Shown here one piece after another: positions 24,385 through 32,487 of a DNA stretch of 64,000 bases. Origin of the DNA: Actinotalea caeni (GTDB lineage Bacteria > Actinomycetota > Actinomycetes > Actinomycetales > Beutenbergiaceae). Each line of letters starts with the position of its first letter. Positions within the stretch are counted from its first letter, which is position 1. The stretch lies in NCBI RefSeq assembly GCF_009733795.1, contig NZ_WNXX01000001.1:186001-250000 (forward strand), in the 5' to 3' direction. Under the pieces are notes generated by a model that was not told the origin of the DNA, did no database searches, and was given only the letters and a program-made list of their open reading frames with translations. A program made the translations under genes and the position numbers.

Positions 24385-25236
24385 ATGACCGAGAACCTGC
24401 TCGGGGACTACCTGCGGGCCCGCCGTGCGCGGGTCTCCCCGCAGCAGGCCGGGCTGACGACGCTCGGTCACCGGCGGGTGCCCGGGCTCCGTCGCGAGGA
24501 GGTGGCCACGGTCGCCGGCGTCAGCGTCGACTACTACGTCCGCCTCGAGCAGGGCCGCGAGCGCCACCCGTCTCCGCAGGTGCTGGAGGCGCTCGCCCGC
24601 GCGCTGCGGCTCGACGCCGACGCCCGCGCGCACCTGTTCCGCCTCGCCGGGATCGGCCCCGCGCCCGCGACCGCCGGCGAGCACGCCGACCCCGAGCTGC
24701 TGCGGCTGCTCGAGCAGTGGCCCGAAACCCCGGCGCTCGTGCTGGGCCGTGCGTACGACGTGCTCGCGGCCAACCGCCTCGCCGACGCGCTGTTCGACGG
24801 TCTGGCACCGGGGAGCAACCTCATGCACCGGGTCTTCCTCGACCCGCGGGCCCGCTCCTTCTACCTCGACTGGGAGGCCGCCGCCGAGAACGCCGTCGCG
24901 GGGTTCCGGGTGCTCCACGGCTCGGCGCCGCGGGACCCGCGCGTGCTCGCCGTGCTGGAGGAGCTGCTCACGGGCAGCCCAGCGTTCGCCCGGCTGTGGG
25001 AGCGGCACGACGCGTGGGGCAAGCGCGCCGAGACCAAAGGCTTCCGGCACCCGCAGGTCGGCGAGATCGTGCTGCGCATGACCTCCTTCGACGTGCGGTC
25101 CGCGCCCGGTCAGGAGCTCGTCGTCTACCACGCGGAGCCGGGCTCGGAGAGCGCGGACGCGCTGCGTCTGCTCGGCTCCCTCGCGGCGACCCGCCGGGCG
25201 GAGCGCGCCGACGACGCGACCAGCGCGGGGAGCTGA
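24385..25236 (+). CDS. XRE-family regulator with MmyB-like ligand domain
   Basis: This 283-residue regulator has an N-terminal helix-turn-helix (RREEVATVAGVSVDYYVRLEQGRERHPSPQVL). A C-terminal domain typical of MmyB-like proteins follows (LVLGRAYDVLAANRLADALF through FRHPQVGEIVLRM). These proteins are thought to bind a small hydrophobic ligand. A TATCGT lies seven bases before the ATG, consistent with a leaderless start. It is divergent from the SDR gene. Confidence 0.92.
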   Translation: MTENLLGDYLRARRARVSPQQAGLTTLGHRRVPGLRREEVATVAGVSVDYYVRLEQGRERHPSPQVLEALARALRLDADARAHLFRLAGIGPAPATAGEHADPELLRLLEQWPETPALVLGRAYDVLAANRLADALFDGLAPGSNLMHRVFLDPRARSFYLDWEAAAENAVAGFRVLHGSAPRDPRVLAVLEELLTGSPAFARLWERHDAWGKRAETKGFRHPQVGEIVLRMTSFDVRSAPGQELVVYHAEPGSESADALRLLGSLAATRRAERADDATSAGS

Positions 25237-25291
25237 CCGCACCGGCCCGGCGCCGGCCGCACGGGGCGCGGGCCCCGGTACGGTGGCGCGC

Positions 25292-26539
25292 GTGCTCGTC
25301 ACGGTCGTCCTCGTCGCGCTCGCGGCGGCCGTGCTCGCCCGCCGACCCGCGTGGGTGCGGGACCGGATGCCACCACCGGCGTCGACCTCGCTGCTGGCGT
25401 GCGGCGGCGTCGTCGCCCTGCTCGTGCTGGCCGACCAGCCGGAGGGGTGGCGACGCAACGTCCTCGCCGCGCTGCTGACCCTGGTGCTGGGCGCGGTCCT
25501 CGTGCTGCTGGCGGGGCTGGTCGTGACCCGTGTGCTGCGGCCGCTGCACGCGCGTGCGGTCGAGCGCTACGACCCGTCGCTGCGCGATCGCGTGGTGGCG
25601 CGCGCCGACGCGGCGACGCTGCGGGTGCGCGGGTGGAACCTCGCCGCGGTCGGTGTGCGGTCGGTGCTGCGCGCCTCCGACGTCCGCGTCACCGGCCTGG
25701 CGGCCGAGATGAGCTACTACGCGCTGATCTCGATCGTGCCGATCGCGACCGCGCTCGGGTCGAGCCTGGGGTTCCTGCGCCGGCTCCTGGGCGACGAGCA
25801 GGTCGAGCAGGTGCGGACCTCGATCGTCGAGGCGCTGACGACGATCTTCGCCCAGCAGGTCGCCAGCGACATCCTCGCGCCCCTGGTCGACGGCCTGCTC
25901 GACGAGGGGCGCGCCTCGGTCGCGATCGGTGCCGTGCTGGTCACCCTCTACCTCGCGAGCCGGCTGTTCCGCGCCGCGGTGCGCGCGCTCGACGACGCCT
26001 ACCGCGTGACGGCGCGCCGGCACGTCGTCGCGCAGTACCTGCTCGGGCTGGCGTTCACGGTGGCCGCGCTCGTCACGGTCGTCACGGTCGCGATGCTGGT
26101 CGTCGTCGGCCCGCTGCTGGGCGGTGGCGAGGCGCTCGTGGAGTCGCTGGGCGTGAGCGAGGCGGTGCGGGTCGCGTGGGAGGTGCTGCGCTGGCCGGTG
26201 GCGTTCGGTCTGGGGCTGACCTTCCTCGTGCTGCTGTACCGCTACGCACCGAACGTGCGCACGCACTGGCGCCGCTGCGTGCCGGGCGCCGTCGTGGGGT
26301 CGCTCGGGGTGCTGCTCGTCTCGGGCGGCTTCGCGCTGTACGTGCGGGTGTTCGCGCCGCGCGCCCTCGAGGCCGATGCGAGCAACGCCGCGGTGGTGCA
26401 GGCGGCGGCGCAGATGCTGAGCCTGGTGCTCGCCGGGGTGCTGTGGCTGTGGCTCGCCAGCATCGCGGTGCTGCTGGGCGGGATCGTCAACGCCGAGCTG
26501 CACGACGAGCGCAGCCAGGGCGTCGGCGGCACCCCCTAG
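25292..26539 (+). CDS. YihY/BrkB-family integral membrane protein
   Basis: This polytopic membrane protein has two N-terminal helices and a linker, then the YihY core beginning LAAVGVRSVLRASDVRVTGLAAEMSYYALISIVPIATALGSSLGF. The helices AVLVTLYLASRLFRAAVRALDDAYRV and FLVLLYRYAPNVRTHWRRCVPGAVVG match the family. I prefer the GTG at 25292 because TACGGT (25279-25284) lies six to seven bases before it, giving a leaderless start; the GTG at 25283 would sit inside that -10. The molecular function of the family is uncertain. The stop codon doubles as the first bases of the next promoter. Confidence 0.88.
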   Translation: MLVTVVLVALAAAVLARRPAWVRDRMPPPASTSLLACGGVVALLVLADQPEGWRRNVLAALLTLVLGAVLVLLAGLVVTRVLRPLHARAVERYDPSLRDRVVARADAATLRVRGWNLAAVGVRSVLRASDVRVTGLAAEMSYYALISIVPIATALGSSLGFLRRLLGDEQVEQVRTSIVEALTTIFAQQVASDILAPLVDGLLDEGRASVAIGAVLVTLYLASRLFRAAVRALDDAYRVTARRHVVAQYLLGLAFTVAALVTVVTVAMLVVVGPLLGGGEALVESLGVSEAVRVAWEVLRWPVAFGLGLTFLVLLYRYAPNVRTHWRRCVPGAVVGSLGVLLVSGGFALYVRVFAPRALEADASNAAVVQAAAQMLSLVLAGVLWLWLASIAVLLGGIVNAELHDERSQGVGGTP

Positions 26540-26542
26540 GTT
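26537..26542 (+). promoter_or_regulatory. -10 element TAGGTT containing the upstream stop codon
   Basis: TAGGTT begins with the TAG stop of the YihY-like gene and ends six bases before the GTG of the AAA ATPase gene, the geometry of a leaderless promoter. Confidence 0.5.
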
Positions 26543-26548
26543 GGCTCC

Positions 26549-27706
26549 GTGCTCACCACCCTGGCCGTCGCCGGCTACCGGTCGCTGCGCGACGTCGTCG
26601 TCGGGCTCGATCGCGTCACGGTCGTGACGGGCGCCAACGGCACCGGCAAGTCGAGCCTGTACCGGGCGCTGCGGCTGCTGGCGGAGTCCGCGCGCGGCGG
26701 CGTCGTCGCGGCGCTCGCACGCGAGGGCGGGCTGCCCTCGGCGACGTGGGCAGGGCCCGAGACGATCTCGGGGTCGATGCGCCGCGGCGAGCAGCCCGTG
26801 CAGGGCACGCGGCGCACCGGCCCGGTCCGGCTGCAGGTGGGGTTCGCCTCCGACGACCTCGGGTACGCGATGGACCTCGGGCTGCCCAAGCCCGACATGC
26901 CCACGGTGTTCGACCTCGACCCGGAGATCAAGGCCGAGCACGTCTGGTCCGGTCCGGCGCCCCGGCCGGCGGCGATGCTGACCCAGCGGCACGGCGCAGT
27001 CGCGACCTCGCGGGGCGACGCCGGGTGGCAGGAGCTCAGCCGCACGCTGCGGCCGTACGAGTCGATGCTCGCCGAGACCGGCGACGCCGTCCTCTCCCCC
27101 GAGCTCCTCGACCTGCGCGAGCGGATGCGGGGCTGGCGCTTCTACGACCACCTGCGCACCGACGCGCACGCACCCGCGCGCGCCGCCGCCGTCGGGACCC
27201 GGACCCCCGTGCTCGCGGGCGACGGCGCCGACCTGGCGGCCGCGATCGCCACCATCCAGGAGATCGGGCGCGCCGACGCGCTGGCCGCCGCGGTCGACGG
27301 CGCCTTCGAGGGCTCCACCGTCGGGGTCGACGTCGCCGCGGGCCGCTTCACCCTGTGGTTGCGGCAGCCGGGCATGCTGCGACCGCTGCGCGCCGAGGAG
27401 CTCTCCGACGGCACGCTGCGGTTCCTGCTGCTCGCCGCCGCGCTGCTGAGCCCACGACCGCCCGAGCTGTTCGTCCTCAACGAGCCCGAGACCTCGCTGC
27501 ACCCCGACATGCTCGCGCCGCTGGCGGGCATGATCGCCGCCGCGGCCGAGCACACCCAGATCATCCTCGTCACGCACTCGGCGACCCTGGCCGGTGCCCT
27601 GGGCGACGACGTCGCTCGCGTCGAGCTCGTCAAGGAGCTCGGCGAGACCCGTGTCGCCGACCAGGGCGTGCTCGACCGTCCGTCGTGGTCGTGGCCGAAG
27701 CGCTGA
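26549..27706 (+). CDS. AAA-family (SMC/RecF-like, AAA_21) ATPase
   Basis: This 385-residue protein has an ABC-type split ATPase. Walker A is VTGANGTGKSSLYRAL near residue 28. The signature-like LSDGTLRFLLLAAAL is followed by Walker B with LFVLNEPETSLHPDML, then a switch segment ILVTHSATL. No TOPRIM, nuclease or coiled-coil domain is attached, so it differs from OLD nucleases and RecF. The GTG start is leaderless. Neighbouring genes give no pathway clue. Repair, defence or plasmid-type roles are all possible for this family. Confidence 0.85.
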   Translation: MLTTLAVAGYRSLRDVVVGLDRVTVVTGANGTGKSSLYRALRLLAESARGGVVAALAREGGLPSATWAGPETISGSMRRGEQPVQGTRRTGPVRLQVGFASDDLGYAMDLGLPKPDMPTVFDLDPEIKAEHVWSGPAPRPAAMLTQRHGAVATSRGDAGWQELSRTLRPYESMLAETGDAVLSPELLDLRERMRGWRFYDHLRTDAHAPARAAAVGTRTPVLAGDGADLAAAIATIQEIGRADALAAAVDGAFEGSTVGVDVAAGRFTLWLRQPGMLRPLRAEELSDGTLRFLLLAAALLSPRPPELFVLNEPETSLHPDMLAPLAGMIAAAAEHTQIILVTHSATLAGALGDDVARVELVKELGETRVADQGVLDRPSWSWPKR

Positions 27707-27723
27707 GGAGCTGAGGAGCCCGC

Positions 27724-28197
27724 ATGTTCCACGTCGTCTTCTACGAGCCGAGGATCCCGCCGAACACCGGCAACGCGATCCGGATGACCGCGACGACCGG
27801 GTGCACGCTGCACCTCGTCGAGCCGCTCGGCTTCGACCTCTCCGACGCCAAGCTGCGCCGGGCGGGGCTGGACTACCACGACCTGGCGAACGTCGTCGTG
27901 CACCCCGACTGGGAGGCGACCCTGCGGCACCTGCGCGAGCGCGGGACCGGCCGCGTGCACGCGTTCACCGGCCGCGCCACGACCCACTTCCACGAGGTGG
28001 CGTACCAGCCCGGTGACGCGTTGCTGTTCGGGCCCGAGCCGGACGGGCTGCCCCCGCACGTGCTCGACGACGAACGGCTCACGGGCCTCGTCCGCATCCC
28101 GATGCTGCCGGGCATCCGCTCGCTCAACCTGTCGAACTCGGCGGCCGTCGCGGTGTACGAGGCGTGGCGCCAGCACGGGTACGCCGGGTTAGCCTGA
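27724..28197 (+). CDS. trmL: tRNA (cytidine/uridine-34-2'-O)-methyltransferase TrmL
   Basis: This 157-residue SPOUT methyltransferase has the TrmL signatures: FYEPRIPPNTGNAIRM at the start, LLFGPEPDGLPP (knot motif 2) and IPMLPGIRSLNLSNSAAVAVYEAWRQ (motif 3). The family methylates the ribose of the wobble base in tRNA-Leu isoacceptors with S-adenosylmethionine. The ATG is preceded by GAGGAG. The end of the gene carries the -10 element of the next gene. Confidence 0.93.
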   Translation: MFHVVFYEPRIPPNTGNAIRMTATTGCTLHLVEPLGFDLSDAKLRRAGLDYHDLANVVVHPDWEATLRHLRERGTGRVHAFTGRATTHFHEVAYQPGDALLFGPEPDGLPPHVLDDERLTGLVRIPMLPGIRSLNLSNSAAVAVYEAWRQHGYAGLA

Positions 28198-28202
28198 CGC
28201 GC

Positions 28203-29201
28203 GTGCAGACGCCCGACGCAGCACCACCGCAGCCGCCGCTGACGTCGCCGTTCCCGGTCCCGCACGCGCTCACCGGGCCAGGTGGCGCCGGGTCGACACC
28301 GGCGGGAGCCGCCTGGGTCGCGACGCTCCCGCAGCTCGTCGACCGCGCCGTGCAGCGATGGGGGCTGCGGCTGGGCGCACCCTTCGGCGTGGGCACCGCG
28401 TCGTGGACGGCGCCGGGTGTGCTGCCCGACGGCACCCCGGTCGTGCTGAAGATCAGCTTCCCGCACGACGAGGCCCGCTTCGAGGCCGTGGCGCTGGCCG
28501 TGTGGCGCGGGTCGGCCGCCGTCGAGCTGCTCGACCACGACGCGCAGGACTGGGCGCTGCTGCTGCGCCGCGCCCACCCCGGCACCCCGCTGCTGGCCTC
28601 ACCGCTCGGGCCGGAGGAGCGCATCGACGCCTGCACCGGGGTGCTCGCGAACCTGCACCTCGCACCCGAGGCCGACCTCGGCGTCCCGCTCCTGCGCGAG
28701 GTGTGCGCCCGCTGGGTGGCGACGGCGTCGGACCGCGCGGCGCGGTGGGCGCCGGTGCTCGGCGACGCCGGCCCGCTCGTCCGTCGCGGCATCGACCAGC
28801 TCGCGGCCTTCGCGGCGGACTCCGCGGCCCCGGCGGTGCTGCTGCACGGCGACCTCAACCCGGGCAACCTCATCCTCGACGACCCCGGCACGCCGCACTG
28901 GCTCGCGATCGACCCGAAGCCGATGGTCGGCGACCCCGCCTACGAGCTGTGGCCGGTGCTCAGCCAGGTGGACGACCCCTTCGCCCGCGCCGACCCGCTG
29001 CCTGTGCTGCTGCCGCGGCTGGAGCGCGCGTGCGCGACGTTGCGGCTGGAGCCGCGGCGGGTCGCGGCGTGGGCGCTCGCGCGGACGGTGGAGTCGGTGC
29101 TGTGGCGGCTGGACACCTGGCCGGGCGAGGACACCCGGCCGCAGGCGCTGGCCGGGCTGCGCGAGGCGGCGGTGTGGGCCGCCGTCGCCGAGGGCGGCTG
29201 A
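28203..29201 (+). CDS. APH(6)-like aminoglycoside/hydroxyurea kinase family protein
   Basis: This 332-residue phosphotransferase has a kinase N-lobe (VVLKISFPHDEARFEAVAL), a catalytic loop LLHGDLNPGNLI (Brenner motif) and the metal-binding IDPKPMVGDPAYE. The last two segments match the streptomycin 6-kinase/hydroxyurea phosphotransferase family. Actual drug resistance cannot be inferred; chromosomal members often act on unknown small molecules. A TAGCCT seven bases before the GTG start indicates a leaderless message. The N-terminal 30 residues are Pro-rich. Confidence 0.86.
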   Translation: MQTPDAAPPQPPLTSPFPVPHALTGPGGAGSTPAGAAWVATLPQLVDRAVQRWGLRLGAPFGVGTASWTAPGVLPDGTPVVLKISFPHDEARFEAVALAVWRGSAAVELLDHDAQDWALLLRRAHPGTPLLASPLGPEERIDACTGVLANLHLAPEADLGVPLLREVCARWVATASDRAARWAPVLGDAGPLVRRGIDQLAAFAADSAAPAVLLHGDLNPGNLILDDPGTPHWLAIDPKPMVGDPAYELWPVLSQVDDPFARADPLPVLLPRLERACATLRLEPRRVAAWALARTVESVLWRLDTWPGEDTRPQALAGLREAAVWAAVAEGG

Positions 29202-29248
29202 GGCGCGTCCCGACCCGTCACGGCCCTCACAGGGGGCAGACTGACAGC

Positions 29249-30565
29249 ATGAAGCTGCCGACGATCCTGCGGCGAGCATCGCGCGCGACGCCCAGCACGA
29301 CCGCGGCACCGCAGCCGCGGCCGCGCCCGGTGGAGCGACCGCGCGCCGCGCTGCGGTCGCCGTCGCGCGGCCCGGTCCACAAGGTGCAGCGGCTCCCGGA
29401 GAACCACCTCCGCAAGGACGACAGCGGCGACGACGCACCCCGCTGGATGCGTCGCGCCGCCGGCATCTCGTGGCGGCTGCTGGTCATCCTGGCGGTCGTC
29501 GTCGTGCTGGTCTACGCGACCGCGCGGATCCAGCTGGTGTTCGTCGCGGTGTTCCTCGCGCTGGTGTTCACCTCGGTGCTGCGCCCGCTCGTCAACCTGC
29601 TCGACCGCTGGATCCCGCGAGGGCTCGCCGTGCTGGCGTCGCTGCTCGCGGCCATCCTGGTCATGGGCGGCATCGTCACGTTCGTCGTGCAGTCGGTGCG
29701 CGGCCAGTGGGAGGACCTCTCCGAGGAGTTCAGCGCCGGCATCCAGGACCTGCTGAGCCAGCTCGAGCACCTGCCGTTCGGGCTGTCGGTCACGACCGAG
29801 CAGATCCAGGAGTGGATCGCGCAGGGCGAGGAGTGGATCCGCGAGAACCAGGACCGCATCATCGACCAGGCCGCCACCGGCGCCGCGGAGGGAGCCGGCT
29901 CCCTGTTCCAGGGGTTCGCCATCCTCGCGCTGGCGACCTTCTGCACGGTGTTCTTCCTGGCGCGCGGCTCCCAGATGTGGGAGTGGTTCGTCAACCAGCT
30001 GCCGGCACGGGTGCGCGAGAAGTGGGTCGTCGGCGGCGAGGTCGCCTGGTACACGTTCTCGGGCTTCGCCCGCGGCACCGTGCTGGTCGCGCTCGCCGAC
30101 GGCATCCTCGCCGCGATCATCCTCACCGTGCTCGGAGTGCCGCTCGCGGCGCCGCTGGCCGTGCTGGTGTTCATCGGCGCCTTCATCCCGCTGGTCGGTG
30201 CGCCGGCCGCGATGGTGATCGCGATGATCGTCGCGCTCGCCACGCAGGGTCCGCTCATCGCGATCGTCGTCGGCATCGGGATCGCCCTGATCGGGCAGTT
30301 CGAGGGCCACGTGCTGACGCCGCTGATCATGGGCAAGCAGGTCTCGCTGCACCCTGTGGTCGTGGCGCTCTCGGTCACCTCGGGCACGCTGGTCGCGGGC
30401 ATCCTGGGCGCAGTCATCATCATCCCGATCGTCGCGGTGATCTGGGCGGTCTACGCCAAGCTCCGCAACGTCGACCCCCCGATGAGCACCGACGAGATGT
30501 CGGCGATCAAGGCGAAGGTCATCGCCGCACGCGACCACGCGACCGGCAAGGACCGGCCCGCGTGA
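29249..30565 (+). CDS. AI-2E family transporter (YdiK/TqsA-like)
   Basis: This 438-residue membrane protein has about 60 basic/Pro-rich cytosolic residues, then about eight helices in the AI-2E exporter-like pattern. It shows FVAVFLALVFTSVLRPLVNLL, a periplasmic amphipathic region, and LVFIGAFIPLVGAPAAMVIAMIVAL with GQFEGHVLTPLIMGKQVSLHPVVVALS. The family includes Na+/H+ antiporters and putative signal exporters. It shares a GTGA overlap with the methyltransferase-like gene downstream. Confidence 0.92.
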   Translation: MKLPTILRRASRATPSTTAAPQPRPRPVERPRAALRSPSRGPVHKVQRLPENHLRKDDSGDDAPRWMRRAAGISWRLLVILAVVVVLVYATARIQLVFVAVFLALVFTSVLRPLVNLLDRWIPRGLAVLASLLAAILVMGGIVTFVVQSVRGQWEDLSEEFSAGIQDLLSQLEHLPFGLSVTTEQIQEWIAQGEEWIRENQDRIIDQAATGAAEGAGSLFQGFAILALATFCTVFFLARGSQMWEWFVNQLPARVREKWVVGGEVAWYTFSGFARGTVLVALADGILAAIILTVLGVPLAAPLAVLVFIGAFIPLVGAPAAMVIAMIVALATQGPLIAIVVGIGIALIGQFEGHVLTPLIMGKQVSLHPVVVALSVTSGTLVAGILGAVIIIPIVAVIWAVYAKLRNVDPPMSTDEMSAIKAKVIAARDHATGKDRPA

Positions 30566-31218
30566 CGACCGTCGCGCACGCGACCTCCCCGCGCGGCGAG
30601 GTCGCGCTCACGACCAGGGACGACGGCGCCGTGCTCGAGCTGCGCGTCAACGGCACCTTCGTCATGGACACACACGAGACCTCGAGCGAGCGTGCGCTCG
30701 CGCGCGCGGCGCTGGCCGCGGTCGCCGACCCGGCGCGCGTGCTGATCGGTGGTCTCGGGCTGGGCTTCACGACGGCCGAGGTGCTCGCCGACCCGCGCGT
30801 GCGCGCCGTCGACGTCGTCGAGATCGAGGAGGCGGTCGTCGGCTGGATGCGCGACGGCACGGTCCCGCACGGGCCCGAGCTGCTGGCCGACCCCCGGGTC
30901 ACGGTCCACGTGGCCGACGTCCTCGCCCGCCTCGCCTCGGTCCCGCCGGCGGGCTACGACGTCGTGCTCCTCGACGTCGACAACGGCCCCGACCAGCTGG
31001 TGCACCTGCGCAACCGCTCGCTGTACGAGCGTGGCGGGCTCGCGCTCGCCCGCCGTGCGCTCGCGACAGGGGGCGCCCTGGTCGTGTGGAGCGCCCACCC
31101 GTCACCGGGGTTGGAGACCGAGCTGCGCACGACGGTGGGGTCGGTGCGGGTGCAGCGGGTGCCGGTCGTTCTCGCGGGGCGAGACACCGAGTACTGGGTC
31201 TACGCCGCCGTGCGGTAG
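30562..31218 (+). CDS. Spermidine synthase-like methyltransferase-fold protein
   Basis: This 218-residue Rossmann-fold protein has a glycine-rich VLIGGLGLGFTTAEVL and the acidic strand end AVDVVEIEEAVVGWM. It also has the gatekeeper-like YDVVLLDVDNGPDQLV, where true spermidine synthases have DxxD. It lacks the N-terminal beta hairpin domain and part of the usual polyamine site, so polyamine synthesis is doubtful. The start overlaps the AI-2E gene. Its TAG stop is also the first part of the -10 of the aroG leader. Confidence 0.82.
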   Translation: MTTVAHATSPRGEVALTTRDDGAVLELRVNGTFVMDTHETSSERALARAALAAVADPARVLIGGLGLGFTTAEVLADPRVRAVDVVEIEEAVVGWMRDGTVPHGPELLADPRVTVHVADVLARLASVPPAGYDVVLLDVDNGPDQLVHLRNRSLYERGGLALARRALATGGALVVWSAHPSPGLETELRTTVGSVRVQRVPVVLAGRDTEYWVYAAVR

Positions 31219-31227
31219 CCTCGCCGC

Positions 31228-31290
31228 GTGATCATCCGTCGTTCGTGGCGCTATCGCGTGGTGGCTCTGGAGGGGCCCCTCGCGAGCTGA
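31228..31290 (+). CDS. Candidate 20-residue leader peptide of aroG
   Basis: A GTG at 31228 opens a 20-codon frame beginning MIIRRSWRYR and ending at the TGA at 31288. A -10-like TAGCCT (31216-31221) lies exactly six bases before it, so it is probably the first codon of a leaderless transcript. It contains a Trp and a Tyr codon two apart, with TAT and CGT codons that are uncommon here. It precedes strong hairpins and the aromatic-pathway gene aroG, as expected for an attenuation leader. Confidence 0.55.
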   Translation: MIIRRSWRYRVVALEGPLAS

Positions 31291-31319
31291 GCGTCGCGCA
31301 CGACCCCATCGGAGCCACC

Positions 31320-31390
31320 GGGCAGGGACCACACGGTCTCTGCCCGTCGCCATGTCAGGCGGGCTCTGAGCGGTCCGCCGGGAAGGACCG
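31320..31390 (+). promoter_or_regulatory. Candidate attenuator hairpins upstream of aroG
   Basis: Hairpin A pairs 31320-31330 with 31335-31345 over an ACAC loop (11 pairs, one G-U). Hairpin B pairs GGCGG (31358-31362) with CCGCC (31375-31379). Hairpin C pairs CGGTCC (31371-31376) with GGACCG (31385-31390) and would mask the AAGGA ribosome-binding site of aroG. B and C exclude each other, which allows a switch controlled by ribosome position on the leader peptide. Confidence 0.5.
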
Positions 31391-31392
31391 TC

Positions 31393-32487
31393 ATGACCGT
31401 CACCCCTCTCGTGGAGGGCCGCAGCCGCACCTCCGACGTGCACGTCGTCGAGGTCGAGCCGCTGCCCAGCCCGCGCGAGCTGCTCACCGAGCTGCCCGCC
31501 GGCGAGGCGGCGCTCGCCCACGTCGAGCGCTCGCGCGACGCGGTGCGCGCCGCGCTGCTCGGCGTCGACGACCGGCTCGTGGTCGTCGTCGGCCCCTGCT
31601 CGATCCACGACCCCGGGGCGGGCCTGGAGTACGCGCACCGGCTCGCCGGTGTCGCGGAGCGGCTGCAGGACCGGCTGCTGGTCGTCATGCGGACCTACTT
31701 CGAGAAGCCGCGCACGACCGTCGGCTGGAAGGGGCTCATCAACGACCCGCACCTCGACGGCAGCCACGACATCGCGACCGGGCTGCGGCGCGCGCGCCGG
31801 TTCCTGCTCGACGTCGTCGGTACCGGGCTGGCGACCGCGACCGAGTTCCTCGAGCCGGTCAGCCCGCAGTACCTCGCCGACCTCGTCGCCTGGGGCGCGA
31901 TCGGGGCCCGGACGGCGGAGAGCCAGATCCACCGCCAGCTCGCCTCGGGGCTGTCGATGCCGATCGGGTTCAAGAACGGCACCGACGGCAGCCTCGACGT
32001 CGCGATCGACGGCACCGTGGCCGCGGCGTCGGCGCAGTCGTTCCTCGGGATCGACCCCGACGGCCGCGCGGCACTCGTGCGCACCTCGGGCAACCCGGAC
32101 GCGCACGTCATCCTGCGTGGCAGCAGCAGCGGCCCGAACCACGGGCCGGAGCACGTGCGCCAGGCGGCGGACCGGCTGCGGGCCGCGGGTCTGCCGGCGC
32201 GGCTGATGATCGACGCCTCGCACGGCAACAGCGGCAAGGACCACGTGCGGCAGCGCTCGGTCGCGCTGGAGATCGCGGCGCAGGTGCGCGAGCAGCGCGC
32301 GCACGGCGAGCCGACGATCGCCGGTGTCATGCTGGAGAGCTTCCTCGTGGGCGGCGCGCAGAAGCTGGACCCGCGGCCCGGGCACCCGGAGCTCACCTAC
32401 GGTCAGAGCGTCACCGACGCCTGCATGCCCTGGGAGACGACCGAGGAGGTGCTGGAGCACCTGGCGGAGGCCGTCGCGCTCACCTGA
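31393..32487 (+). CDS. aroG: 3-Deoxy-7-phosphoheptulonate (DAHP) synthase, class I
   Basis: The enzyme condenses phosphoenolpyruvate with erythrose-4-phosphate, the first step of the shikimate pathway. The 364-residue protein has the AroF/G/H pattern: VVVGPCSIHDP, MRTYFEKPRTTVGWKGLINDP, and GAIGARTAESQIHRQLASGLSMPIGFKNGTDG. RGSSSGPNH, DASHGNSGKDH and the C-terminal GQSVTDACM are also present. An ATG follows AAGGA by seven bases. A 174-nt leader with a short reading frame and hairpins suggests control by aromatic amino acid supply. The 3' end overlaps dnaE2 on the other strand by eight bases. Confidence 0.96.
   Translation: MTVTPLVEGRSRTSDVHVVEVEPLPSPRELLTELPAGEAALAHVERSRDAVRAALLGVDDRLVVVVGPCSIHDPGAGLEYAHRLAGVAERLQDRLLVVMRTYFEKPRTTVGWKGLINDPHLDGSHDIATGLRRARRFLLDVVGTGLATATEFLEPVSPQYLADLVAWGAIGARTAESQIHRQLASGLSMPIGFKNGTDGSLDVAIDGTVAAASAQSFLGIDPDGRAALVRTSGNPDAHVILRGSSSGPNHGPEHVRQAADRLRAAGLPARLMIDASHGNSGKDHVRQRSVALEIAAQVREQRAHGEPTIAGVMLESFLVGGAQKLDPRPGHPELTYGQSVTDACMPWETTEEVLEHLAEAVALT

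Noticed and set aside
24968-27577. 869-codon minus-strand frame opposite the YihY-like and AAA ATPase genes
   Set aside because: The translation is a His/Gln/Arg-rich shadow without domains, and both plus-strand proteins carry clear family motifs.
28203-29201. Calling this gene a streptomycin resistance determinant
   Set aside because: Only the kinase family can be supported. There is no mobile context and chromosomal members often have other substrates.
30562-31218. Calling this gene a true spermidine synthase
   Set aside because: The N-terminal domain and several polyamine-site residues are missing and no decarboxylase gene is nearby.
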